Shown: in pieces, positions 1-14,800 of the stretch
How the letters are laid out: every line of letters starts with the position of its first letter
Numbering within the stretch: position 1 is the stretch's first letter
Made by a program: the position numbers and the translations under genes
The notes under the pieces: generated by a model
Databases searched by the model: none
The model's input: the letters and a program-made list of their open reading frames with translations, nothing else
Told to the model about the DNA's origin: nothing
DNA from: Lingula anatina
Lineage: Eukaryota; Brachiopoda; Lingulata; Lingulida; Lingulidae
NCBI RefSeq assembly: GCF_001039355.2
Contig: NW_019775480.1
Span: forward strand, 670,088-734,087
Reading direction: 5' to 3'
DNA: 64,000 nucleotides

Positions 1-2329
1 GGAATATTTATGATGTACTAATCCATTTGTCACTGACATTTATTATAACCAATTTTCTGGCTTTTAGCAGCACTGTTAAACATTTTGAGAGCTTCTCCCA
101 CTTTAGGAAGATTATGCAAAAGTTCTCATTGTTGTCACCATTGGTATACAACCGTATTAGTGGGTCCTTCTAAAGGCCTGGCCTATTGAATTGGTACATA
201 TTTATACTTTTCTTACATGCTTGATGTGGATAGTTGTGCTTGTATTATATGATGTGACTTGTTTAAGTGCCAGCACCACATTGCTATTTTATCATATCCG
301 TGGTCAGAAACAAAATGCAGATCATTTTGCTTTAAAAAGATCATTATGACATGCTAGTGAAATGCCATATCTTGCTGCAAATGTGGTAAACAGCATAAAA
401 ATCTTAGGTTAATTGACCATGGTGATTCCAGAATGTGCATTGATTAAACAGTTTTTGTCCTGGTTGATTTGACTGCCACAATAGACAGATCTGTGATATC
501 TTACCAATTAGTGTGTAATGTGCCTGATTCCAGGAATCTCCATCCTGCCTTTTCAGTTCATCAACCTTGAAGCAGATCAAATCTTGAGGAGTTAATCTTA
601 GATAAAAATCTTAATCTTAGATATTCTATTCAAATAAACATTATTTTATTTTAGTACAGAGGCTTAAATTCAAGAATAACCAGATGGTTTTGATTAAATT
701 TTGTTCCACCTGGCAAAAATATCCCCAACATGAGTTAAATCCAATCCTCATTAATGTTCCTTTGGGTAAATAAGGAGACATTGTTTATAATGACTCGTGT
801 TTAAGAAAAGTATAGAAACAATATGATAACTGAAAAAACGATATTATTTAAAGTGGTGTTTTTTGCAGTATGGTACTTGGGGGTTATAGATTTTGCTATA
901 AACGAATAGCTTATACCAGTGAAACCTGAAATATTTTTGATAAATTGATTATATATCTAAGAATTAAGTTCAGTTAAACTGTATGATACAACAGTAGGTA
1001 CTTTTCCAGTGGTTTTGCTGTATTCAGTAAAAGAACATTTAAGCTGAAAACAAAAGAAAGTAATGTAATCTAGAGCTGGTCTCTTTCTTAGCAAATTAAT
1101 TTTCAGTGGGAAGTGCTTGACAAAAAAAGAAATGGTTAGTAATTATGCATGCATTCATTCGTATAACTTGCTGTATGAGCAAATGATCCAAGCGCTCTTT
1201 ATACATATGTAGAATTATATTTTCTTTTTAAGTCGATCTGATGGAAATAAAATTTTTAAAAAGCTTTTTATGGTTGAAGTGAACTTGTAGCTGGCATAAT
1301 TATTAACTGACAAAATTAGTGTGTATGTTGGTGGCTGTCATTCCTGAGATGTAAGCAACCTGAGCCTTACATCATTGCAGGGTGGTCTGTTGATAAAGCC
1401 TCTTTATGACACCATATTTGTCTACCATAATACAAAATAATTAGGATAATAATAAATTCCATATATATGTCGTGATGGGTGTGATACAGCTACTTAGCTT
1501 ATTCTATTAAGACATGGCAGGATGTTCAGTGGCCAATTTAATGGGGGTTAGGGGCCTCCTGACCCTCCCCCCTTCGGTTTCTGAAAAAAAAATCACACCA
1601 ATATTTTTTTTCATAAAATTAGAATTTTGACTAGCTGAATCATACTTTTAGTTCTAAACTGTCCCTTTTGCCCTCCAAAACACCAAAAACTTTCGGGACC
1701 CACGAGCGAACCCTGAGCCCTACCCCAAGGGAGCGAGGGTTGGCTTTGCATCCGAGAACTGTCATTCCTAAAAAAACTGGATCCTTCTTCAAATCCTGTA
1801 TGTTGTAGCAAGCAGGTTCACTACTATAGTACTTCTAAGCAAACGGAGTGTTGCAGTAAAATGCGCGAATATCCGTTAAAGCACACCAAAATGTTCTTTT
1901 GGTTAATTAAAACACAGTTTAACAGTTTTATATATTTGATAATAAAACACTCTCACTGTTTTCGTCCTTTTTATTTACATTGGCCTCGATATCAAGCGAA
2001 CGGAAGGGAAATCCCATGCGCACTTGTATATGCGCAAACAAAAAGGACACATGTTTGGGGGTCCAGTATTTTCTTGTTGAAGAACCAGACGGGGCCCATC
2101 TTTATAACAAGTTTCGTGTTTCAACAGTAGTATTATAAGGTAAGATTAAGTTTGAAGGCCATGACACCAAAGATGTACGTTATTATGAATATAATATAGC
2201 ATTCCGGAACAAGTGTACGTGCAACACGACTGTGTTGCAGTTACTGTAGCACTTTTGCAAATAGAAGTGTAAGGCATTCTGCTTCATTTGCTCTCTCTCT
2301 CTCAGTTTATTTCTTTGTATTATTTTTAG
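1..2329. other. Intergenic region upstream of NAT10
   Basis: No coding exon was recognised. The stretch is AT-rich with only short open frames. A possible noncoding first exon of NAT10 may end at 2139, where AAG is followed by gtaagat, and could be spliced to an acceptor at 2328-2329 just before the start codon. Around 1533-1800 lies a block with runs of G and C flanked by A and T runs that looks like an old repeat; I could not assign it to a family. Confidence 0.4.
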
Positions 2330-2342
2330 AATCCAAGACAAG

Positions 2343-2773
2343 ATGGTTAGAAAGAAAATTGATAATCGCATTCGGATTATGATAGAAAATGGAGTAGCAG
2401 AACGACATCGCAGTTTGTTTGTCATAGTTGGAGACCATGGGAGAGACCAAGTAAGCATTAAGTGCATTGTTCATGTTTGTGAAATTGTTTTTTTTATTGC
2501 TTATTATTTGGTAAGATTAAAATTAAATGAACAATCGCATCAGGGATATCTCTTTATTGTTAAAAAAAACACTTCTGATGAATCTGAAAATTGAAGAAAA
2601 GTGGGACAGAGTTAGGTCTCGCTATCTCAGCATTTGTATTTGGCAAGCTCAAATATAGTCACTGAATGATAATTTCAATATTGTGAGAAAGTAAAAGAAG
2701 TAATCTGCAACTGTTTATCATTATATATGCATGTATATTTTAGGTATGTATGCATGAGTGCATATATTTGTAG

Positions 2774-2834
<61 letters not shown>

Positions 2835-5766
2835 CTTAAATTAACACTGCATGTGTACATGTAGGTTGTTATTCTGCACCACATGTTATCCAAAGCAGCC
2901 ATCAAGGCCAGACCATCTGTGTTATGGTGCTACAAAAAGGAGCTGGGATTCAGTAGGTAAGACATTTAAATTGTTGTAATGGTTATCCATCACATAATGC
3001 CATTTCAACATACTAGTACTAAACAATCACCTAGTCACACCAACATTAGAACCTGAAAGATTTTAAATGCAAAACTCATCATTTATTCCATGTGGTCAGA
3101 GTGCATTGCCAAATAAATATTTATTTTTTTCATTTCAAATGTACAATAGATTTTTATTTATTTATTTTTAAAAATTTATATTTAGAATGAAAGTTTTTGT
3201 TTTTGATTGGTTAAATGGGGGAAAACAGAAATATAGTATAAAATACATAAAAAATTTCATTTGTATTGTAGCCATAGGAAGAAAAGAATGCGTCAGTTGC
3301 AGAAGAAGATCAAAAGTGGTAAGCTGGATGTGAAAGAGGATGACCCATTTGAGCTCTTTGTGGCAGCAACAAATATAAGATATACTTATTATTCTGAGAC
3401 ACACAAGATTCTTGGGAATACATTTGGGATGTGTGTGTTACAGGTAATTTATTTAGTAATACTGTTTAAATAATGTTATATAATGATTCTAGTGTCCAGT
3501 GTAAAGTTTTCAAAGTTTTGTAATAACCTGTTTAAATGAAAATTATTTAAGGAAGATTGATGATTATTATTGTTTTGTATTGTTTATGAAGTTATTTATT
3601 AATTGAATTTGGAAATTAGTCACTGCTATGGGTACTTACAAAAGATTATTCACATGATTTTTTTTCTGTTCCCCCCTCCAAAAAAAAAATAATAATAATA
3701 ATGATAATAATAAAAATTAAATGCATTTATTTGAAGCAATTTATATTTCTTAATAGTATGATCTATCTTATGATATATGCAGGACTTTGAGGCTTTGACT
3801 CCTAACCTCCTAGCCAGGACTGTGGAGACAGTAGAGGGAGGAGGTCTGGTAGTTCTGCTCCTCAGGACAATGACATCCCTCAGGCAGCTGTATACCATGA
3901 CTATGGTAGGTGACATCAAATAACAGCTGTATACCATGACTATGGTAGGTAACATCAAATAACAGCTGTATACCATGACTATGGTAGGTGACATCAAATA
4001 ACAGCTGTATACCATGACTATGGTAGGTGACATCAATTAACAGCTGTATACCATGACTGTGGTAGGTGACATCAAATAGCAGCTGTATACCATGACTATG
4101 GTAGGTGACATCAAATAGTAGCATTTACCACTGGAGTCTGTAACACATAATGTAATGAACCTTTTCATATACATATGGAATGAATGTCCTAAACTTACAT
4201 AATTTTGAATGCTTAATTTAAAGCGTGGGCTCAGAATAAGACATTATGTTTTCATCTAAACTTAGTGGATAACGCAATCCAAAGATTCCACGATTCATGT
4301 CAGATTTACGTAAGGTCGCGCAAAGAAAACCCAAGTCCACATAATGACCACTTAAAGATTTATTCATTGTCGCTCGGTAGCTACATATTCTAAGTGAAGT
4401 CTCCAACTCTTAACTCGTCTGCGCCGTACTCCGTCGCTTCCAATCTCCTCCTTTGATGCCTCCTCTCGCTGTCCTCCTCTATGTCTCCCCTCTGTTCAAT
4501 TCCCATCGCTTAAATACTAATTTGTTATCTTACATGGATCCAATGCTGCACTATTGTGCGATGTACGTCAAACCTAATTACTTTTAATTGTATAGTTAAT
4601 TTCTTTACTTTGGCGTTATACACAGAGGTCGCAGCATTACTCAAAAACTATTGGACTACATCACATCATATGAGTTAAAAAGATACATGTATCTATGTCG
4701 GACACAACATAATCCATTTTCTAAATTATTTTAAAGCTTTTTGATTAGTAAGGTTTTAAAAATTGTAGCTGATTGGTCATTTATGTCAGATTTAAAACTC
4801 TTCAATACAAATAAAACTGACTAAAACTAATCACATTTTTTATGTTGTATTATTGCAGGATGTCCATGCTAGGTTCAGGACAGAGTCTCATCAGGATGTG
4901 GTTGGAAGGTTCAATGAAAGGTGAATTTATATTGCATGCAATAACCATTTAAAAGTGAATTATAACTCGTGTACTACAGCAAGACATCATGTAAATAATA
5001 TGAGAGCAGTTTAGAAATAATTTTATGTTATTAAAGGTCTGTTGAAGATGACTACTTATTCTTGGTCATGGTCTTAATATTGAAATGAATTTAATCAGTC
5101 TGTCTAGTTTGCTTTTAAACAAAAATATTAATGTGAAAATATTTTGCGTTATGGGACATACCCCATCCAAGCTAAGTAAAAAGATTTATTACTTTCATAC
5201 ATATTTATACAACTTTCTTGCACTTCAGATATGAAATTATAATTGTAACATAACTCATTATTTCAGGTTCTTGCTGTCTTTGGCATCCTGTAAAAGATGT
5301 ATGGTAATTGATGACCAGCTCAATGTGCTCCCAGTATCTTCACATACGCTGCAAATTCAGCCTGTGCCACCTAAAACTTCAGTAAGTAATTGAGTCAGTT
5401 GACACAAAGTATCCTGTTGTTCTTCATATCAAACATGTACTCTGGTAGCAAAATCAGACTTCAACTGCAGAAATAGATCAGAAGCAGTTTTATGTATTAT
5501 TAAGGTGTTGTATTTGTAATTTTCATGGTTGCTTTCTGTACAGGATTATTGGAATATATTCATATATTTTGAAAGGGATTTTTTTTTGCTAAAAATTACT
5601 ATTGATGTCTTTATGAAAAAATTGTAGTATACTTCACTTTTTGTTTTAAAAAGGATGACCCCCTGCCTCCGTCAGAGCAGGAACTAAAGGAACTGAAGGA
5701 GTCTCTACAAGACACTCAACCAGTGGGGGTGCTAGTGGACAGCTGCAAAACTCTGGATCAGGTCAG

Positions 5767-5829
<63 letters not shown>

Positions 5830-8800
5830 TTTTAATTTTTTTTACTGTTGATATCATTTGTGAAAATATATTCGGAATAATGAAAGAACACAAGATTCTA
5901 AATGTTTTTCTTGAAGCAAATATTTAATTTTTTTATTGCACAATTTTTTTTTTCAAGAGAAAGCTTATGATGATTAAAATGATTTTGTATGAAATCATTG
6001 TGTCCAAAAACCATACACCGTAAAAGAAGCAGTGTTAAATACAATTGTTAATTGTTTTATACTTAAGATTTAAAGTACAAAAAAGAAATATTGATGTTGT
6101 TGCTAAGTAATTTCTTTTGATTCTGAAGTTATAACTCTTTTATAACAGTAAAAACTGTTACTGTAATGCAATTCATTTTGATTTTGAAGCCTATTCAAAT
6201 AGATCATCAATAACATACTTTAATAAACAAAATATTAAAAGCACAGCCCATCAGAAGGTATTAATGATAAGTACTTCAGCATGTAGTTAAGAATGCGTAT
6301 TTTGCTGTTATCTGGTAAGGCCACCAAGATCATTCAAAATCACATAGTATTTTAGAACTTTAGGCAGAGGTAACATAGCTACCTTTGGCAATATAGGAAT
6401 CTTTAACTTAGTTCTTATTGCCAGTCTACATATCTGCTGTAGAGAAGGCACACTAAGCAACAGGTCATCCAGCAAAGAGGCTGTCTGTGAACCCAAGATG
6501 GCAGTGGATAGCATCTCTCTGTCATGTTTGTCAATCTGTGCCCCGGCCAAGAGCAGCATTATTAGTGCTCTTTCATCTGCATGGGGGGCAGCTAAAGTGG
6601 CGTAATGAAAAGCGTTCTTACCAAGACCATTCTGCAGATTAGGGTTACAGCCAAACTGCAGGAGGTACTGCATAGATTTCAGACACCTAGCTTTGGTGGC
6701 CAGTATGAGGGGCGTGTTGCCATTACAGTCCTGAACATTAAATTCTGCTCCATTCTTCAGCAGTTGGAGAACTGCCTGTGGAAATCCATCTAGAGCAGCA
6801 AGATGGAGGTATGTCTGCCCAGAGAGAGCCTGATGGTGCACATTAGCTCCACCTGCTATAAGCTTGTTCAACACTGCTAGATTTCTGTGAGTCAGAGCCA
6901 GATAGATTGGCGTGTGATTTTGTGAGTTGAAGATGTTAGCATCAGCTCCTGCTTTGAGCAGCAGTTCAGTGATGTCGTCATCGCCAGTGGAAGCCATGAG
7001 GTGTAACACTGTATTTCCTCCATTATTGACTGCATTCACGTCACATCCTGCCTGTACAAGTCTCTGTACTATGTGAATGTGCCCACGTTTAGCTGCTAAG
7101 GACAAGGCAGTGTTATGTCCTTTATCATATCCATTGAGATTTATACCAGCATCAATGAAGAGATCCACCACATGCTGATGGCCATAGTAAGCTGCTTCAT
7201 GCAAAGGTTGGGACAACCAGTTATTGCTCCATTTTCTTGAAGATCGGATACTGAGGTGGTGAATTCCCCTTACAAAACTTATAGAGGCACTGTGGATGTC
7301 ACTGAACAAATGTTCTGATGGTGTGTTTGGAGAGACTCTTTCTCCATCATCACCATCAATCTCATCATTTTCATTACTGCCACCGTCATTATGAGTGTAG
7401 CAGCCGTCCTTCAGTACATGCGACTCTGGTCCAGATCTCCTCTTTGGAAAAAGTGGCTTTGAAACAAAACCTCTTGTATTATCTAAAACAAGTGCTGCCT
7501 CTCCTTTGCTTGACAACTGGAGGAAGATAGCAGAGTCCTGATTTGAAGAGTTTGAGCTCACGCAATTCCCCATGTGAAATTTAAGATATGTCAACAAATG
7601 TTGATTCTTGAACGAATATTTCATTTCCACATTTTACCTCCATGGTGGTGCAGTTTTTTACATAAAAAATTCCGGAAAAATTCCAATCAAAACACAAATG
7701 TTATGTTACATGTGCTATTTTCAATACATATGAGGAATACTTCCGTCATACTGCCACAATAAGAACGTTTTACATGTTGCCAGATTTTAGCATAACTACT
7801 TACTGCAGGTTTCTCTAATTGTACATGTATTTAAAGTTATTTAATGAGCTCATGTTGAGGATTTAAAGTTCCATGTGGATTTATATAGTACTCTTATCAT
7901 GTCCCAGTTTAATGTGTGTTCAATGCACTATCTCCGTCAGCACATTCTGCAAGGACAGGTATCTTCTCTGATGTAGGATTGCATAACTGCTGGCATACAT
8001 ACCACAGGAACCCTGGGCTCTGTGTGTTCTCAGATAAGATGCATGCCTTAGCTGGCTTACACTGTGTTACTGCTCAGTGTACAGATTCACAGCTATAGTC
8101 AATAATATTCTTATGCCTAGTCACATTCTGAATACTGTTGACTGTCTGTGAAGTCCTTAATGAAGCCTAAAGGTTAATTCCCTGGTTGAACTATGAATAC
8201 CACTTTGAATAACTTGTTTAAGTTGTGAAAGACATTTCTCTAAGTGAATCACCAGAAGTCTTCCTGCCTGACATTTTCTGACCTGCAGCTATGTGCCACA
8301 GGTGACATCTTGTCCGTTGTGTAGATCATGAAAAGGGTTTTTTAATAGGTTTTGATACTTGATCTTGTTATGTGCCTGACTGGATGTAGTGCCTGGATTA
8401 CTAACTGGGTCTGTACATTCATGTTCAGGGGACCGCAGAGAGATAGGTGTATTGTGTATTGTCCTCACCTATCAAATAACTATGGCAAGTTTTCTATGTT
8501 ACAACTCATTTAGATGTGCCACTGATGCACTTAAATTGTCTGACTTGTGTATTGAAGGCAGGATAATCCACTGATTTTTTACAACTTAATATTTATATCT
8601 GTATGGTTTTTTTTTCCTTTTTTTNTAATCAGATTTTTTGCCATCTTTGAACACATGCACACTAACGTGTGTGTGGGAAAATCATCAAATAATGTGAAAT
8701 TACAGTTTTATTTGGTTTTAGTATTGAAAAAAAATGTCACCATCCCATAAAATGCAGGACTTTATTTTAATAAATAATTCTAACTTAAATTTAGTATATT

Positions 8801-11800
8801 TGACTATGGGTTGAATTATCCACATGGATATTAACAAAATTTGTTTTTGTATCCTCTTTTTTTTCCTTAGGCAAAAGCAGTGCTCAAATTTGTTGAAGCA
8901 ATATCTGAGAAGACTCTGCGCAGCACAGTGTCACTTACAGCTGCTCGTGGTCGAGGGAAGTCTGCCGCACTGGGCCTAGCCATTGCTGCTGCAGTGGGCT
9001 TTGGGTACGTACCATTTTTTCAGAGTTGATTTTCAAACTATGGATTTCAATATTAGGCTAATAGTATATGTAAGAATTGTAAAATTCTGGTTTAAAAATA
9101 TATTATTAGTATATACAATTTGGCAGTTAGTATACAATTTGGCAGTTATTAATAAATGTGTTATGCTTTCTAAAGATGTATTCTTTCCAATTTACTTACA
9201 TTTTTTAAAAATTTATATCCATTTCAATTTCAGATTTAAATTAGATAGATATTAGATGGAAATAATTTTTATCATATTATTCAGGTACTCCAATATTTTT
9301 GTCACCTCCCCCTCACCAGAGAACTTGAAAACAGTATTTGAGTTTGTATTTAAAGGATTTGACAGTTTAGAATATCAGGTAATCAATGAATGTAAATTGT
9401 CTTCTTTTCACTTTGCTGAATTAAGCTAGTCTACCAATAACCTTCTGTGTAGACACATTTCAAATGTAACATATTAAAAATAAAGATTTTGTATTGCAAT
9501 TTTAATAGTTCAAAAATTATTTTTATTTTTAGTGCATTGAAATCTGTTTGATTAACTTGTGAAAAATATGTTTCTGTTTGTATATATATATATATATATA
9601 TATATAGGAGCATCTAGACTATGAGTTGGTGCAGTCCACCAATCCAGAGTTCAACAATGCTATAGTCAGAGTGAACATTTTCAGAGAGCACAGGCAGACC
9701 ATACAGGTTGGTGACCACAACTCACTAATAGAGATTTACTTCGATGACCAACTTTATTTTAACAACATCAACATTTTTAATACTTCTGTTTGCCAGCAAT
9801 ATAGCTTGTAACAAGCTCGACTAGATGTCTAAACAGCATGTGTAAATCAACTCAGTTGTAGTTGAAAGGTATCCTCTTGTTTTCAGTATATTCACCCTGG
9901 AGATGCACACAAGCTGGGCCAAGCAGAACTGGTCTGTATAGATGAGGCAGCAGCCATTCCATTACCTCTGGTGAAAAATCTTCTTGGTCCATATCTTGTC
10001 TTCATGGCTTCAACAGTAAATGGGTAAGGATAATTTCTAATGTTTCAATGCATCAAAGAACTCATTTCTTTACTCAGAAAATAGAAAGTGCATTGAAACT
10101 ATTGGACTAGGTAATATGCCCCCTCTTCTTTCCAACATACCCATATAATCACCAGCTTTACTTTATTTTACTCAGTGCCAGGAGGAGGCATGTCTTAAAA
10201 TCTGTTAATCTGATTTCATTCAGCGAGAGTCCCTGCAGAGTTGCTTTGAACTCCCTAGTTAATTGTGAACACACCCTTTGATTTGAAATATGTATAATTC
10301 TGATATGCGTGATAAGATAAAGTATGACGTAACCATTGAAATTTTCTTTTGAAAAGTTATGAAGGCACTGGAAGGTCTTTGTCCCTGAAGCTATTGCAGC
10401 AGTTAAGGCAACAAAATGTGACATTTGGGAAGCAGGCAACGGATCAACAGAAAGGGGCACCTGGCGGGCTGGCTTCTGCCACAGGTAGTTCACCTGTTTA
10501 CAGTAATAGTTTTCAAATAATCAAAACATCCATATATGTACACAATCAGTGAACATTAGAAACCATAAGTGTCTTACGTCTGATTTCTGTCATATTGAAC
10601 ACATTGAGTGGAAAAGATATTTCCAGTTTTGAAGCATGTGAAGAGGTATAAATATCCTGTATACACAACCTTAGATTATTTTATTCTTTTCTTAAGTTTC
10701 AAACATATTATGCTTTTTTTAAATGAAATATTTGTCATTTGTAGGTCGCATACTGCATGAGATATCGCTGACGGAGTCTATACGCTATGGAGATGGGGAT
10801 GCTGTAGAGCAGTGGTTGAATGAAGTTCTCTGTCTGGATGCTTCCAATGTTCAGAGGATCTCGTCTGGGTGCCCTGTCCCTGAGAATTGTGATTTGTACT
10901 ATGTGAACAGGGACACTTTGTTTTCCTATCACAAAGCCTCTGAGGCTTTCTTACAGAGAATCATGGGGCTGTATGTTGCTTCTCACTACAAGGTACACAA
11001 TACGGCATTACTTGTAAAGTTTGATGAAAGATATATATATATATTTTATAGGTAATAATTTTAATGGAGCATTGCTATCATGGTATGTTCTGTAAGATTC
11101 TGTAAGAAATGCCCACTGTTAAGTGGGTTTACTGTCAGATTGTATTGAAAATATCACTAAATGCTAAAACAGTATTTTATCTGGTTCAATTACTGATGAA
11201 ATACAGTTGTTTATCCCGTTTTTATTTTTATCATCAGAATACTCCCAATGACCTTCAGATGTTGTCAGATGCTCCAGCACACCACATCTTTGTTCTCCTG
11301 GGACCAGTAGACCCCACACAGAACACACTGCCTGAAGTGCTCTGTGTCCTACAGGTTAGAGTGTTAGAGAATTTTGTATTTGATGGGACCTGGAGAAAAA
11401 GTTAGAAGGTTTTATATGAGGTTCATTGTAAATAAATTTTTCTTTTTACAGTAAATCTGTTTATTATTGTCTGAATAGTGATTTGTCCAATAAAAATATT
11501 TCTTAAGGAAAGCAAATTGCTTTTTGGACAAAAGGTTGATATTAAGTGTGGAATTGTATTTTGTCTTTATTTATGTGCAATGACTTTGCTAAGTTTCATC
11601 TAAGTGTTATTGATTCAGGTGTGCCTGGAAGGTGAGATCTCTAAATCTAACATAATGAACAGTCTCTCCAGAGGCAAGAGAGCATCAGGGGATCTTATTC
11701 CATGGACTATCTCTCAGCAGGCAAGTAGTGAAAGTTGCTGCATAAACTTGCTGCATAAACGGTGAATGTAAAAAGATCCATGGTTTAGGGAATTTTATTA

Positions 11801-14800
11801 TTAAAGGACAATCATTCTACAGACCATCTGTCTATCACTGTTGACAGGTTTTGAATGTTTTTGAATTTTTAATGGCTGTTCCACAACAAATATGTATGAG
11901 CATTTCTATAAAAAAATTTGATTCTTCCTCCATCAGTGAAAGTGGCTCACAACCTCCATTTGATTTTAACTGTACTATTATTATGTGTATCATCATTTCA
12001 GTTTCAAGATCATGACTTCCCCCAGCTGTCAGGAGGCAGAGTGGTGAGGATAGCCACCCATCCAGATTATCAGGGGGTGAGACTCAAGTCTTCACTGTTC
12101 AAACTTTGTATAGATTCTGTGAAGTTGTCAATGAAATGTTTGGCAATCAAATATGATATAGCACATGTTTGTAAGAATGCAATTAAGATATGGCTGTTAG
12201 TTTATTTTTTTATATTTATACACGGAGTAAAAATATATGATGTTTTGTTCTAGATGGGATATGGGACACGTGCCTTGGAAATTCTGCAACATTATTATGA
12301 AGGCAAGATACCCAGCTTAGTGGAAGATGCTGTTGTGGAAGAAGCTGTTCCTACTGTTAGCAAAGACGTAAGTGTTTTCTTAATATTTAGTCAGTGATTG
12401 AGTCATACAAATCTCTAAATTTATAATTTTCATACACATGATGATGATATTAAAAGACCTGTCCCTTTTGCCCCAATAGGCTGTGGGTCTTCTTGAGGAG
12501 AGGATTGCACCCCGAAAGAACCTCCCACCATTGTTACTAAAGCTCAGTGAGAGACCTGCAGAAAAGTTGGACTATCTTGGAGTGTCGTATGGGTTGACTG
12601 CAGGACTCCTGAAGTAAGTTAGTACAAATACAGTGAATAATTTTAAAAGTTTATAAGCTTATTGTACTAAGGTTTAGTAAAGTTTACACCATTTAGGGGC
12701 AAGCGGTGTTGAGGGAAACAGTATTGTTGAAAAAAATCCTAGGAAAGCAGTGAGAAAAAGATGATGAAGATACATTCCTGTATATTTTCAGGTTCTGGAA
12801 GCGTTCTGGTTTTATCCCTGTTTACCTTAGGCAAACACCAGTAAGTGATACTGTTTGGCTGTCATCTTTCTCATCTCACTTTATTTTTTTGACTGTGATT
12901 CTTCATGCATCTGTGTTCTCAGAAAAAATAAAATTAGATGAATTTGTCTAGCAGTATATTTGATGTGTCTGTTACTGATTATTTCTCTTCACAAAATATT
13001 ACTATGTGGGATTTAATTGGTTTATCAAAATTAATTTTTTTCCCTTCCTCTTCCAGAATGATTTAACAGGGGAGCACTCGTGTATTATGTTGAAGGTTTT
13101 AAATGAAGGAGAGAAGACAGAACAGGAAGAGGAGTCCTGGTTGATGGCATTCTGGAAAGGTTGGTTTAACTCTCAGTAATCAATTACAGGATATTTTAAA
13201 ATATCTTTAAACTCTTAAAAGACTTCCTTTCTTGTTGTCAAGCATATTTTAATAGATGTTTAAAAGATGTTTCTAAAGCCTTTTCACTGAAGCCTGATTA
13301 ATTGTACCACCAGCGTTAGCGCTGGCNCTATCTTTGCCATCAGTGTGTATCATTAACTGAGGTATATTTAACAATTTCTTTCATCAAAGGTTGGGTCCTA
13401 TCTATATCAGTAAAGGAATATTTATTTTGTTATAATGATTTTATTTCAGATTTCCGCAGAAGATTTTTGTCTTTGTTATCGTACCAGTTCCGCACTTTCC
13501 ACCCATCTCTCTCCTTAAGTATTCTTCAACAGAAACAATGCAAAGAAAAGGAATCAGGTAGGTATTAGTCAGGATTGGGACTGATGATGGGGGAAAAGGG
13601 GAGCAATGATTATATCCACCTTTTTTTAAAGGGTGATCTTGTACTTAATTTGTGGAATAGCTATTTTTATGTGAAAGAAGGCATTGAAATGCTTCTCGGT
13701 ATATATAATGAAAATCAGTATTTATTTCATGTTGTTTTGACATTAAAAAATTTCCTATTTCAAGTAATCAGTGCAGAAGAGTTGGACAACTACTTCACTA
13801 AATATGACCTGAAGAGGCTAGAGCTGTATTCCCAGAACATGGTAGACTATCATCTCATCATGGATTTACTGCCATCTATAGCCAGGCTGCACTTCCTAAA
13901 CAAGACAGGGGTTCACATCAGTGCAGTACAAGCTGTGAGTAGAACCTGAAGCCAAGAAATAAATCAAGGCTTGATTTTCTGACTACAGTCCATTGTTCAA
14001 TATAACTGTAGTTAACAGAGATCTGCCTTACACTTAACAGGTTAAAAGTTTGATGGTGAGAACATTTGATTGCTTGTAGACTGTACCTCTACTAACTCCT
14101 GCTACATCCCCCTGTATTTGCAGGCTATCTTGGTGTCCATGGGTCTCCAGCACAAGAGTGTGGAAGATGTGGAGAAGGACATGGAGGTGCCGTCCAGTCA
14201 GTTACTGGGCTTGTTCAACAGGGTCATACGGAAAATGGTGCAGGTGAGTAGACATAGGTAAAATGGACTGATCTATGGGGCAGTATTTGTTGTAAAATAT
14301 ATGTATATATATATATTTTTTTTTTTAGTAAAAAGGGCAACAATTATATGAAGAAGAAAGTGTAGAAATGCCCTGTAAATATGATAAATGTAAGAATTTT
14401 GTTTTAGTTTATTAGATTATATAGTGTTATCTGTATGACGATATGTGTAATGAAATATTAATGCATGTAAAATAAATCATGCATCAAAGGTTACCTGGGT
14501 TAAAAAAATTCTGATTGCAGCAATTCAACCAGATTGCTGAAGAGGCAGTGGAAAAAGATATGGTTGCAAGAAAAGAGGTTATCATGGAACCAGTGAAGAA
14601 TTCTCTAGATCAGGAATTGGTAAGAATGAGAATAATATAACTTGTTTTATTAGAAACCAAAGCAGTGGTAAATTAAAACAAACTCTGAAAAGAAAACTGA
14701 CATATCAGGTATTTCAGTGATGAGCTACACAATTAATGCACTAATACTGTAAATTAATAATCTATTACTGAAACTTACCCGCCCACCTTTTATGATAATA

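Noticed and set aside
2675-2905. Minus-strand frame with a poly-HT tract
   Set aside because: Translation of the (TG)n microsatellite.
3650-4124. Long minus-strand open frames with repeated HSHGIQL or MVYSCYL peptides
   Set aside because: They are only the reverse reading of the 39-bp minisatellite, whose unit length is a multiple of three.
7574-7630. Upstream extension of the ASB-type frame to 7630
   Set aside because: Its first codon there is GTG, not ATG. The first in-frame ATG is at 7624, and the MGNC motif favours 7573.
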